From CAZFAI01 sp964516555 (GTDB taxonomy: Bacteria; Patescibacteriota; Microgenomatia; UBA12405), in the NCBI GenBank assembly GCA_964516555.1, contig CAZFAI010000005.1, forward strand, positions 1 through 33,670: 33,670 nucleotides of DNA, in the 5' to 3' direction. The notes under the pieces are model-generated. The model had not been told where the DNA came from and made no database searches. It saw only the letters and a list, made by a program, of their open reading frames with translations. Below are positions 24,169-30,665 of this stretch, piece by piece. The position numbers and the translations under genes are program-made. Each line of letters begins with the position of its first letter. Within the stretch, counting starts at the first letter, position 1.

Positions 24169-24675
24169 CTAGCTTGCCAGTGTTTCGGATAGCATCGTCG
24201 ACAGGTATTCCTGCAACGCTGCTGCCATAGTGGCAAAGATGATTACCAGCCGCAACGCTACAGGTGCCGACGCTAGCCAAGACCACGAAAACGCTGTTGG
24301 TTCGACTCTTCCAAAAAACCAGGCAGATCCGATCAAATCCAGCATCGTGTCGACGATCATCCAGGTGATAGCAATCACCAGAATAAACGGGTTGACCCCT
24401 TTGATCGTCTTGTTCTTGATCCTGTGCGCCAGTACGATTTGTACCGCGCTGGAACCCGCCGACAGCCCGAAGCCTAGTGGAGTAGCTATCCGTGCTGCTA
24501 GTGCTCCCGAATATACCTCTAAAAACCAAACGATCGTGAATCCACCCGCCAGAACATCCCAGACCAACAGGGTCAGGTGCCCGGCAATCAGAAGAATCCC
24601 TCTAATAACCTGTTCGATCTTGAGTAGCGCGCCGCCAACAGCTTGCCTAGTCCCATCCGCGATAATCGGTGCCAT
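24169..24675 (-). CDS. Polytopic membrane protein, foreign-looking
   Basis: A 168-residue protein with about four hydrophobic segments (residues about 20-45, 46-72, 92-116 and 128-150). A basic loop, HRIKNKTIKG, lies between the second and third. I recognise no family. A textbook AGGAGG (24682-24687) lies six bases before the ATG, and TATAAT (24733-24738) gives a leader of about 50 bases, unlike the leaderless genes around it. Three sampled 60-base lines in the gene are 47-65% GC, whereas a line from the HD-domain gene next to it is about 33%. Transfer from another genome or a mobile element is likely. Confidence 0.6.
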   Translation of the reverse strand: MAPIIADGTRQAVGGALLKIEQVIRGILLIAGHLTLLVWDVLAGGFTIVWFLEVYSGALAARIATPLGFGLSAGSSAVQIVLAHRIKNKTIKGVNPFILVIAITWMIVDTMLDLIGSAWFFGRVEPTAFSWSWLASAPVALRLVIIFATMAAALQEYLSTMLSETLAS

Positions 24676-24681
24676 CAAAAA

Positions 24682-24738
24682 CCTCCTGAAGTGTGAAAGT
24701 ACCTTCTCGCGCTATTGCGAAAATTAGCCCATATTATA
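24682..24738 (-). promoter_or_regulatory. Promoter and Shine-Dalgarno leader of the foreign-looking pair
   Basis: -10 TATAAT at 24733-24738, then about 50 bases of leader with a small inverted repeat (TTCGC / GCGAG), and AGGAGG at 24682-24687. It is one of two real 5' leaders with a first-gene promoter in the window; the other is groES. Confidence 0.6.
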
Positions 24739-24787
24739 TCTTATTAAACCAAAATAATCAACATATTGATACACACCCGTTACATCA

Positions 24788-25489
24788 CTAAACCATGACT
24801 GTGTATTCTTCCAAAATTGTCTTTGCCGCCTTATTAAATTCCTCCCTTCTTCTGGCAAACTCCTGCCTGCTCCATTCAAAATATAGTCGCTTCTTTCTTT
24901 CTCTTTTCATAATTCGTTTATAGTAAAAGATGCCTAATTTTATTAATTTTTTATTCTTTTTTAATACTCCCTCAACCAAGTATTCGTCCTCCAGTAAATC
25001 AGTCAACCGTCTAATGTTCCACCCATCCAAAGTATCCAAATCCCAGAGAATTTTTGATTCAATGCTTTTATGTTTAAACCACTGTTTTCCCGGATGCTTT
25101 CTGATGACATATCCCACCTCTCCGGCAATACCCTCTAGTATTTCTACATCCGAAACTGCTCTCAGAAACACTCTTCTCGATCCCCATCCCTCTCCAAAAT
25201 AATGATAGATAAACTTAAAAATATTAGACGGGAAACGTCTTGATTTCCAGACATCATGCCAGCAAATAGCCAGCAATAATACACAAAAATCAATCTTCAA
25301 ATTTTTCACTTCTCTTTCTTCCCGCAAAAATACAGATAAATTATCAAGAATACTAAAAATATGTTTTTCGTCATGCAGTGGATCTCTGCTTTCCGTCATT
25401 ATTTCAATACCTTTCTTGCACCAAACAATTACCTCGCCAGGAATTTGAATCTCTTCAGCTTTTAAGAATTTCTCAAAATGATTGCTCAC
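24788..25489 (-). CDS. HD-domain phosphohydrolase-like protein
   Basis: A 233-residue soluble protein with the spacing of a metal-dependent HD domain: H43 in LHDEKHIFSIL, the H78-D79 pair in ICWHDVWK, and a later Asp in ILWDLDTLDG (about 150-155). The HD superfamily hydrolyses phosphate esters, often of nucleotides; the substrate is not known. The start is GTG at 25489, overlapping the TGA of the DUF4342 gene (GTGA). The C-terminus is strongly basic and helical. The HD and DUF4342 genes therefore form one unit. Confidence 0.72.
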   Translation of the reverse strand: MSNHFEKFLKAEEIQIPGEVIVWCKKGIEIMTESRDPLHDEKHIFSILDNLSVFLREEREVKNLKIDFCVLLLAICWHDVWKSRRFPSNIFKFIYHYFGEGWGSRRVFLRAVSDVEILEGIAGEVGYVIRKHPGKQWFKHKSIESKILWDLDTLDGWNIRRLTDLLEDEYLVEGVLKKNKKLIKLGIFYYKRIMKRERKKRLYFEWSRQEFARRREEFNKAAKTILEEYTVMV

Positions 25490-25734
25490 TCGTCTTCTCT
25501 TTCTACTTTAATGGTGCACTCAGTCAGCAACGCTGCCACCGCTCCAACGGCTGCCAGTGGGGGAGCCAACACTGCCCCGACTACACCTAAAGTCAAGGGC
25601 AACACCATCACAACTCGGCCTTTTTTGTCTAAAATTGAAATTTTTCGGATATTTCCTTCTCTTATTAATTCTTTTACTTTTTTTAGGAGTTCCTCACCCC
25701 TCACCTCATAGGTGTCTTTTTTTCTTTCTTTCAT
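25486..25734 (-). CDS. DUF4342 protein
   Basis: An 82-residue protein matching DUF4342: a charged N-terminal half (TYEVRGEELLKKVKELIREG, NIRKISI) and a hydrophobic C-terminal half (PLTLGVVGAVLAPPLAAVGAVAALL), probably one or two membrane-associated helices. The family is widespread, and its function is unknown. TAAATT preceded by TG and one base lies six bases before the ATG, a weak extended -10 box. It overlaps the HD gene by four bases. Confidence 0.75.
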   Translation of the reverse strand: MKERKKDTYEVRGEELLKKVKELIREGNIRKISILDKKGRVVMVLPLTLGVVGAVLAPPLAAVGAVAALLTECTIKVEREDE

Positions 25735-25750
25735 GCTACTAATTTATCAT

Positions 25751-25858
25751 CTACAGGCTTCCAAGTGTACTCATGATGTCCAAGAGTACCAGGTATGACA
25801 GCGAAGCCAGGCCTGCTATCACCATTTTTAGCCAGTGCTTGTTAAACATTCTTGCCAT
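25751..25858 (-). CDS. Very small membrane peptide (35 residues)
   Basis: A frame from ATG 25858 to TAG 25751. The product starts with a basic stretch (MARMFNKHW) and then forms one hydrophobic helix (MVIAGLASLSYLVLLDIM), the shape of a single-span membrane peptide. TATAAA (25865-25870) lies exactly six bases upstream of the ATG, the same geometry as for larger genes here. No family is known and it may be missed by standard gene calling. It could be a toxin-like or regulatory membrane peptide, but no antitoxin is visible. Confidence 0.5.
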   Translation of the reverse strand: MARMFNKHWLKMVIAGLASLSYLVLLDIMSTLGSL

Positions 25859-25864
25859 AAATTA

Positions 25865-25870
25865 TTTATA
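25865..25870 (-). promoter_or_regulatory. -10 box TATAAA of the 35-residue peptide gene
   Basis: TATAAA six bases before ATG 25858, giving a predicted leaderless mRNA. Confidence 0.5.
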
Positions 25871-25897
25871 ACCCAAACAAAACCCGAATGTCAATAA

Positions 25898-26323
25898 TTA
25901 CTTTTTCCTGAATCTCAAGTGGGTCCAGGTTTTAACAATTGCACCCGTTCCCAAAGCTGCTGCTGCCGTCCAATCCACATCTACTTGGTTTTTGACCGCC
26001 GCAGTTAGCATCCTATAAAGCAAAAACGACACCAAAACCGTCACCATAGCCCAGGCAGCATTCCGCTCGGCGATTGCCTCCTCAATTTTCTCCCTTTCAT
26101 CCTTTCTTAGTCTGATCATAATATCTGTCACGTCTATCAACAAAAACACCATCCAGACCGCAGTTATCACCCCTCTCACTTCTTCGCTCCAAAAGGGTAG
26201 TGCTTGAAATAGAACAAAGGGGAAGATGATAAAAGCCAAATACACCCAGCCCTGCCAGGAATCCGGAGTAATACCCCAGCCTCCAAACCGCCTAATTTTA
26301 AACCATTCAGGTTTGCCTATCAT
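25898..26323 (-). CDS. Membrane protein paired with a HTH regulator
   Basis: A 141-residue protein with about three membrane segments (residues about 27-45, 52-70 and 88-108) around a charged loop (RLRKDEREKIEEAIAERNAAWA). This resembles the small membrane proteins (DUF2178-like) that often follow a short Xre regulator. The ATG overlaps the regulator's TGA (ATGA, 26323-26320). The role is unknown; the pairing suggests that the regulator controls this gene. Confidence 0.6.
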   Translation of the reverse strand: MIGKPEWFKIRRFGGWGITPDSWQGWVYLAFIIFPFVLFQALPFWSEEVRGVITAVWMVFLLIDVTDIMIRLRKDEREKIEEAIAERNAAWAMVTVLVSFLLYRMLTAAVKNQVDVDWTAAAALGTGAIVKTWTHLRFRKK

Positions 26324-26526
26324 TTTATTTTTTCCTCTTCAAAAATAAATAATTCATCAATATTTGTATTCAAAATTTCCGCCACATCATGAGCCAGTTT
26401 CAGCGACGGGTTATATTTTCCTTGTTCCAGGAATACTATTGTCTCCCGTCTTACTCCAACCTTTTTGGCCAAATCATCCTGAGTCAACTCTTCTTTAGCC
26501 CGAAATTCTTTAATTCTATTCTTCAT
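26320..26526 (-). CDS. Xre-family helix-turn-helix regulator
   Basis: A 68-residue DNA-binding protein made of one HTH_3 domain: LTQDDLAKKVGVRRETIVFLEQGKYNPSLKLA, followed by DVAEILNTNIDELF. It is as short as phage Cro-like regulators. TATAAT (26535-26540) lies eight bases upstream of the ATG, flanked by two direct GTTAGAAA repeats 21 bases apart, a likely autoregulatory operator. It is co-transcribed with the membrane protein downstream. Confidence 0.9.
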   Translation of the reverse strand: MKNRIKEFRAKEELTQDDLAKKVGVRRETIVFLEQGKYNPSLKLAHDVAEILNTNIDELFIFEEEKIK

Positions 26527-26556
26527 GTTAGAAAATTATAACATATAGTTAGAAAT
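26527..26556 (-). promoter_or_regulatory. Promoter with a 21-base-spaced direct repeat (putative operator)
   Basis: GTTAGAAAA (26527-26535) and GTTAGAAAT (26548-26556) on the plus strand are 21 bases apart, two helical turns, and flank TATAAT of the minus-strand HTH gene. This arrangement suits a dimer or tandem binding of the Xre protein. The link is inference. Confidence 0.55.
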
Positions 26557-26621
26557 ATACAACACGCAGTATTTGTTTAAAAAATGGGAAAAATTTTCTT
26601 AGCAAGCCTGCCAATCAGCGA

Positions 26622-27755
26622 TCAAAGTGAGTACTTAACAATTTCCTTTTCGTATTTGATATGCGATTTTGAATTAAATTCAGTAATGCCGCTTAGATCA
26701 TCATGATATACCGATATAATTTCTTCAGGAAATTCAGACGAATCAAACAGAAACTGTTCCTTGAGACTTATCGGGTCCAAAGTATACAGTTTTTCAAATA
26801 TTTCAGTGTCCGAACCATTCTGTTTGTATTTGGCTAAATACAACAATTCACCGTCAAAAGCAACAAAACTGGGAATATCAACATCTCCGGGACCACGCGC
26901 CTCTTTAATAACTCGCTCCTTACCATCCTTAACCGCAAAAACTTTTTGGTCACCTGCAATCCAGTTTTTTTCATAAACATCCATCAGCAACTCACCATTT
27001 TGCAAATATCCTATTATCCTCATTTGCCTAATTGGCCAATCTTTTGCATCGAAAATTGTTATCAGCTTTTTGGTAACTTTACCGCCGGCTTGTGTTAACT
27101 CATATATTTCAGAATACTTATAATCATAAGTATCAAATTCACCAATCTGTTGATTAACAAACAGTTTGTCACTTTTCTTGTCATACCAAAGATCGCCAAT
27201 CTTATGGACATCCAGTGGCAGTACCACTGGCCATAAATCTTTTACTTCCGATTCTGTTTTACCTACCTTCAAACGGACACAACCCAAATCATCAAGCTCT
27301 AACAAATAAACTAAACCACCAATTGTCCGATATCTATAAATTCGATCAGAAAACTGTTGCGTCGGAACCGGTGAAGCAAGCTTTTGTTCAGTTTCCTCTT
27401 CTGTTACTGGCACCAAATAACTGGGCAGTTCTCTCACTTTAGCCGTGCTTGACAGTAATAAGCCAAATCCGAAAGTTATTAATATTGATGTAATAATGGA
27501 AAACTTAAGCTGTTTATTTATTGACGACCCATCAGACATGTCACTTTTCGACAATCTTTTATGCATCCAGTTAAAAGTAATATAGTAAGCAGCTGTCAAA
27601 GGAATCCCTACTGACGACCAAAACATTAGCAAAAAAAATAAAAACTCAAAATCTTCTGAAAAATTTGGTTCAAGATATACCAGCGAAAATAGGCAAATAG
27701 TCAATACCACCAAATAAGTCACAATAAATACAATTTTTTGCAGCTTATTTATCAT
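26622..27755 (-). CDS. Membrane-anchored protein with a beta-rich external domain
   Basis: A 377-residue protein with three N-terminal membrane segments (residues about 8-28, 38-60 and 83-103), and a large soluble domain from about residue 110. That domain has repeated short strands (YRYRTIGGLVYLL, DLWYDKKSDKLFV, GELLYLAKY) like a beta-propeller. No enzyme family is recognised. Its ATG overlaps the signal-peptidase-like gene by 11 bases and is preceded by AGAGG (27762-27766) at six bases, so this internal cistron has a Shine-Dalgarno site. It may be a partner of that protein. Confidence 0.55.
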   Translation of the reverse strand: MINKLQKIVFIVTYLVVLTICLFSLVYLEPNFSEDFEFLFFLLMFWSSVGIPLTAAYYITFNWMHKRLSKSDMSDGSSINKQLKFSIITSILITFGFGLLLSSTAKVRELPSYLVPVTEEETEQKLASPVPTQQFSDRIYRYRTIGGLVYLLELDDLGCVRLKVGKTESEVKDLWPVVLPLDVHKIGDLWYDKKSDKLFVNQQIGEFDTYDYKYSEIYELTQAGGKVTKKLITIFDAKDWPIRQMRIIGYLQNGELLMDVYEKNWIAGDQKVFAVKDGKERVIKEARGPGDVDIPSFVAFDGELLYLAKYKQNGSDTEIFEKLYTLDPISLKEQFLFDSSEFPEEIISVYHDDLSGITEFNSKSHIKYEKEIVKYSL

Positions 27756-28260
27756 CTTTATCCTCTAAAAAAAATAATACTCCAACGACATCTTTTTTGT
27801 TAACTATTTGACTTTTGGTTGTTACTTTTTTATCTCTTTTATCTGAGAGTATAAAGTATTCTGACTCTCCCAACTCAATCTTTTCTTCAAATCCGTCCTT
27901 GTCTGCTAGTAGTTTTCCAACGGTGTAGTTTTCAACTAAGGAAAATTTTCTATCGTTTTTTTGGAAATATATTTTTTCGCCTTCAAACCAGAACTTTTCA
28001 TCAGGTAGCCCAATAACCCTGCCTACTCTAGAAAAGGTATCACCATCATTAAAGCAGGTGCCAAAAATGCAATTAGAGTTATACATAACCACATCGCCCC
28101 GACTAATATAGTTTTTTCCGGGCCTCCAGACCAGTGCTTTTTGCTTGTCTTTAATAGCGGGGGACATGGCATCGCCCTTAACTTCACACAAACCAAAAAG
28201 CAAAAAAAATACGCACACAATCGCACTAAAAGCTAATAAAATTAGTAATAGTTTTTTCAC
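27745..28260 (-). CDS. Signal-peptidase-I-like protein with substituted catalytic residues
   Basis: A 171-residue S26-family protein with one N-terminal membrane helix (residues 3-24). Box B reads VKGDAMSPAI: the catalytic Ser position is A31. Box C is SRGDVVMY and box D is RVGRVIGLPDEK, with G80 at the usual general-base Lys position. Both dyad residues are therefore missing, although the fold signatures are intact. It is probably not a classical signal peptidase. The start is GTG, with TAGAAT eight bases upstream. The gene overlaps the next, a membrane protein gene. Confidence 0.72.
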   Translation of the reverse strand: MKKLLLILLAFSAIVCVFFLLFGLCEVKGDAMSPAIKDKQKALVWRPGKNYISRGDVVMYNSNCIFGTCFNDGDTFSRVGRVIGLPDEKFWFEGEKIYFQKNDRKFSLVENYTVGKLLADKDGFEEKIELGESEYFILSDKRDKKVTTKSQIVNKKDVVGVLFFLEDKDDK

Positions 28261-28304
28261 TAATTTAAATTCTACAGTATTTATAATATTTTCTGCTAGA
28301 TAAG

Positions 28305-28387
28305 CGGAGAGAGAGGGAGTCGAACCCCCAAGCCCTTGCGGGCGGCGACTTTCGAGGTCGCTGCCTTACCATTCGGCGCATCTCTCC
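28305..28387 (-). tRNA. tRNA-Ser (anticodon CGA), CCA not encoded
   Basis: Acceptor GGAGAGA/TCTCTCC, anticodon arm GCGAC-CTCGAAA-GTCGC with CGA, a long variable arm (CCCGCAAGGG), T loop TTCGACT and discriminator G. It decodes UCG. It lies three bases after tRNA-Arg(GCG), so both come from one transcript. Confidence 0.94.
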
Positions 28388-28390
28388 AGT

Positions 28391-28467
28391 TGGTACGCTC
28401 GAGAGGGGTCGAACCTCCAACCGCTGGTTCCGCAAACCAGTGCTCTATCCAATTGAGCTACGAGCGC
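28391..28467 (-). tRNA. tRNA-Arg (anticodon GCG), CCA encoded
   Basis: Acceptor GCGCTCG/CGAGCGT with a terminal G-U, discriminator A and encoded CCA. D arm GCTCAATTGGATAGAGC, anticodon arm CTGGT-TTGCGGA-ACCAG with GCG. Bacteria usually read CGC/CGU with tRNA-Arg(ACG) whose A34 becomes inosine; here an unmodified G34 tRNA replaces it. It is the first gene of an Arg-Ser tRNA operon. Confidence 0.92.
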
Positions 28468-28478
28468 ATTAACAGTGA

Positions 28479-28484
28479 ATTATA
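28479..28484 (-). promoter_or_regulatory. -10 box TATAAT of the tRNA-Arg/tRNA-Ser operon
   Basis: TATAAT 11 bases before the mature tRNA-Arg 5' end, giving a primary transcript with a leader of about five bases. Confidence 0.6.
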
Positions 28485-28496
28485 CCCTAAACTAGC

Positions 28497-29045
28497 TTAA
28501 TTTTCTCTGTTTTCCAAAGGAAGTCTTTCAATAAACCACTTACTGGCCTTATCCACAAAATTGGGTGAATTTTCTACTAGTGGAATTTTCTTAATTATAA
28601 TCTCTTTTAGTTTCTCTTTGTCTTTTTCTTCTACTACCAAAGACACCTGTGGCGGAAACCTTAAATTAGTTTCAAGCAGCATTGTCTCAGTTCCCAAACT
28701 TTTCTTAAACCAAAACCTTACCAACTGTTCCCACGGATACATTAATTCACCAAAATATATTCCTCTGTTGGTAATTTTATTTTTGATTTTTTCCGGAGGC
28801 ACCGTCGACAAGACATAATACAAAAACAATACCGACCCCAACGCCATAATCAAGAAAAACTCCTTCAACAAAAAAAATATCACCGACACTATAACCAAAA
28901 TTGCCACTGAAGTAATCCAAAAATCCTTGTCTCTGACTTTATACACTCTTTCATGGGCTTCCCACTCATACAAAACCACTTCTTCATTCAAATCCTTAAA
29001 GGACGCATCAACCGCATCAAGATCTTTTTCTACTTTATTTGCCAT
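28497..29045 (-). CDS. Two-helix membrane protein of unknown function
   Basis: A 182-residue protein with an acidic N-terminal stretch, two adjacent membrane helices (ITSVAILVIVSVIFFLL and IMALGSVLFLYYVLS), and a soluble C-terminal domain (PWEQLVRFWFKK, PPQVSLVVEEKDKEKL). The motif YEWEAHERV before the helices recurs in many uncharacterised Patescibacteria membrane proteins as far as I can recall; no function is known. The ATG at 29045 is preferred over a start three codons upstream because TATAGT (29053-29058) lies seven bases before it. It diverges from tRNA-Ser(GCT). Confidence 0.6.
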   Translation of the reverse strand: MANKVEKDLDAVDASFKDLNEEVVLYEWEAHERVYKVRDKDFWITSVAILVIVSVIFFLLKEFFLIMALGSVLFLYYVLSTVPPEKIKNKITNRGIYFGELMYPWEQLVRFWFKKSLGTETMLLETNLRFPPQVSLVVEEKDKEKLKEIIIKKIPLVENSPNFVDKASKWFIERLPLENREN

Positions 29046-29079
29046 TAATAACACTATAAATCATTTTGCCTGAATTTGG

Positions 29080-29085
29080 TATACT
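29080..29085 (+). promoter_or_regulatory. Extended -10 (TGgTATACT) of tRNA-Ser(GCT)
   Basis: TATACT with TG and one base upstream. Transcription should begin about ten bases before the mature tRNA. The divergent -10 box of the membrane protein gene (29053-29058, minus) is only about 20 bases away. Confidence 0.55.
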
Positions 29086-29101
29086 TAAACGCATCTTGAA
29101 A

Positions 29102-29187
29102 GGAAGGTTGCGGCGAATGGTAAGCCACAGGTTTGCTAAACCTGCGTCCGAAAGGGCATGTGGGTTCGACTCCCACACCTTCCGCCA
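29102..29187 (+). tRNA. tRNA-Ser (anticodon GCT), CCA encoded
   Basis: Acceptor GGAAGGT/ACCTTCC, anticodon arm CAGGT-TTGCTAA-ACCTG with GCT, a type-II variable arm (CGTCCGAAAGGGCA region), T loop TTCGACT, discriminator G and encoded CCA. It decodes AGC and AGU. Confidence 0.95.
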
Positions 29188-29193
29188 AACCCA

Positions 29194-29532
29194 CTACCTA
29201 TTCTTTCTTAAAATTTCTTGTCCGAGCTTGGTTTTCTTTGATATTATTCCCAGATCTAAAAATTCAAACTCATCGGTCACAAAATATTTTTCCGAATATC
29301 GTTTTTGATCCGATTTCAGTTTATCTAGTTCTTTGATACCGAGTTCCAACCTGATTAATTCATTATCCATAGCTTCAATTTCTTGTTCAACAGCCCATCT
29401 GGTAGCGGTAATATATCGGGAGACATTAGCACTGTCTTGGTCAACCATTTGAAGCCTTCGATTTTCAAGTTTAATTTTTAAATCGGAGGCTTTTTGTTTA
29501 AGGGTTAAAATAACATCAGACATATTCAACAT
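29194..29532 (-). CDS. Helical coiled-coil-like protein
   Basis: A 112-residue charged protein rich in Lys, Glu, Leu and Asp, with a probable coiled coil (residues about 10-75: LTLKQKASDLKIKLENRR...). No domain is recognised. Two starts are possible: ATG 29589, or ATG 29532. The inner one is preferred because TATAGA (29539-29544) lies six bases upstream, and the extra 19 residues look unlike coding sequence. The gene ends seven bases from the tRNA-Ser 3' end on the other strand. Confidence 0.5.
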   Translation of the reverse strand: MLNMSDVILTLKQKASDLKIKLENRRLQMVDQDSANVSRYITATRWAVEQEIEAMDNELIRLELGIKELDKLKSDQKRYSEKYFVTDEFEFLDLGIISKKTKLGQEILRKNR

Positions 29533-29612
29533 AACTAATCTATATATTAGCAAAGTTGCAGTAACTTCTTTTACATCTATAGCCGGCATAACAATTTAAT
29601 TCTGTCTCTTGC

Positions 29613-29618
29613 TAAAAT
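29613..29618 (+). promoter_or_regulatory. Extended -10 (TGcTAAAAT) of the phosphoglycerate mutase gene
   Basis: TAAAAT with TG and one base upstream, six bases from ATG 29625. It predicts a leaderless mRNA on the plus strand. Confidence 0.6.
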
Positions 29619-29624
29619 CTCTGT

Positions 29625-30191
29625 ATGGCAACTATTTATCTCTTCCGTCACGGTCAATCTGAGTTTAATTTAAGCAAGACTTTTACCGGTTGGCTTGATG
29701 CCAAACTCACCCCACTTGGCATAGAACAGGCCAAAGCTTTAGGTGAGACGCTCAAAGACAAAAAAATTGACCTGGCCATTCAAACCCGTCTCTCCCGCTC
29801 AAAAGATACCCTAAAGTACGTTCTGGAGTTTCACCCCCAATGCAGTCAAATTATCACCGACGATCGCGTAATCGAACGATCTTACGGCAATTTAGCTGGC
29901 CACGGCCACCAGGAAACTGTAGATAAATACGGACAGGAACAGTTTGACAAATGGCATCGTGGTTGGAACGACCGGCCCCCGGCCGGTGAGAGCTTTGCTG
30001 ACGTCGAGGTTCGGGTAGGGGAATTTATCAACGACCTAAAGTCAAAATATTCTGGTAAAGACTTAGGTATAGCCATATCCGCCCATGGAAACTCCATTAG
30101 GTTATTCCGAAAAATTATGGAAAATGCCAGCATTGACGAGACCTGTTCCTGGACGATTCCTTACGATCAATATTTCCAATATTCAATCTAA
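29625..30191 (+). CDS. gpmA: Phosphoglycerate mutase (2,3-bisphosphoglycerate-dependent type)
   Basis: An 188-residue member of the histidine phosphatase superfamily in the dPGM group: FRHGQSEFNLS with catalytic H9, GWLDAKLTPLG, the QTRLSRSKDT segment, the acid in ERSYGNLAGH, KWHRGWNDRPPAGESF, and the second His in SAHGNSIR. It converts 3- to 2-phosphoglycerate in glycolysis, the step before enolase, which is encoded 0.5 kb away. It is shorter than typical dPGM (about 230-250 residues), lacking part of the C-terminal lid. The leaderless promoter is upstream. Confidence 0.88.
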   Translation: MATIYLFRHGQSEFNLSKTFTGWLDAKLTPLGIEQAKALGETLKDKKIDLAIQTRLSRSKDTLKYVLEFHPQCSQIITDDRVIERSYGNLAGHGHQETVDKYGQEQFDKWHRGWNDRPPAGESFADVEVRVGEFINDLKSKYSGKDLGIAISAHGNSIRLFRKIMENASIDETCSWTIPYDQYFQYSI

Positions 30192-30210
30192 AAAATATCT
30201 GCCACTTTGC

Positions 30211-30591
30211 TTAAAAACGGCGCCCGTTTCTGTTACTGGACCTGGTCAAATAGTCCTCTCCGTTAAAAATCTTCATATTCGGATTTTGTTCAGCCAATAC
30301 TTCCAGGGTACACCTTCTCGATTCTTCTTTTTGTTCCGGAAGGGGAAAAGACAATCTCCAGGATTCACCCAGCACCATACAAATATCACCAATAATTGTT
30401 GCTCGGGCTAAGTCATGGTCTGATGGGCTTTGATTTAACGCGTCGACAATTTCGTTTTCAGCGACGCTTCTTCCCCACACTTCCCTGATTAGATCTGCAT
30501 GTGCCTGCCATGGATAAGAACCTACAAACACCTCGTCTCCTTGTCTGAACAACGGAAGTCCCATGCCTTCTTTCCCGTTTAAATTTCCCAT
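30211..30591 (-). CDS. Uncharacterised small soluble protein
   Basis: A 126-residue soluble protein with no membrane segment. Segments such as GDEVFVGSYPWQAHADLIRE and DHDLARATIIGDICMVLGESWRL stand out, but I do not recognise a family. The ATG at 30591 is preferred over an in-frame TTG two codons upstream, because TATAAT (30600-30605) lies eight bases before it. It is convergent with the mutase gene, 19 bases apart. Confidence 0.5.
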   Translation of the reverse strand: MGNLNGKEGMGLPLFRQGDEVFVGSYPWQAHADLIREVWGRSVAENEIVDALNQSPSDHDLARATIIGDICMVLGESWRLSFPLPEQKEESRRCTLEVLAEQNPNMKIFNGEDYLTRSSNRNGRRF

Positions 30592-30599
30592 AATCAAAC

Positions 30600-30605
30600 A
30601 TTATA
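30600..30605 (-). promoter_or_regulatory. -10 box TATAAT of the 30211-30591 gene
   Basis: TATAAT eight bases before ATG 30591, a predicted near-leaderless mRNA. Confidence 0.6.
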
Positions 30606-30665
30606 CATTCAAACTACCTTCTGTCTAGCTACAAAACCATCTCAAAAACTTATTTGTAATTTATC

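Noticed and set aside
24158..24529. Upstream in-frame extension of the 113-residue Cys-rich protein
   Set aside because: It would cover most of the 168-residue membrane gene in another frame, reads as low-quality sequence, and ignores the strong Shine-Dalgarno site before ATG 24157.
26583..26705. 40-codon plus-strand frame near the HTH promoter
   Set aside because: Most of it is antisense to the end of the 377-residue gene, with no promoter or conserved features.
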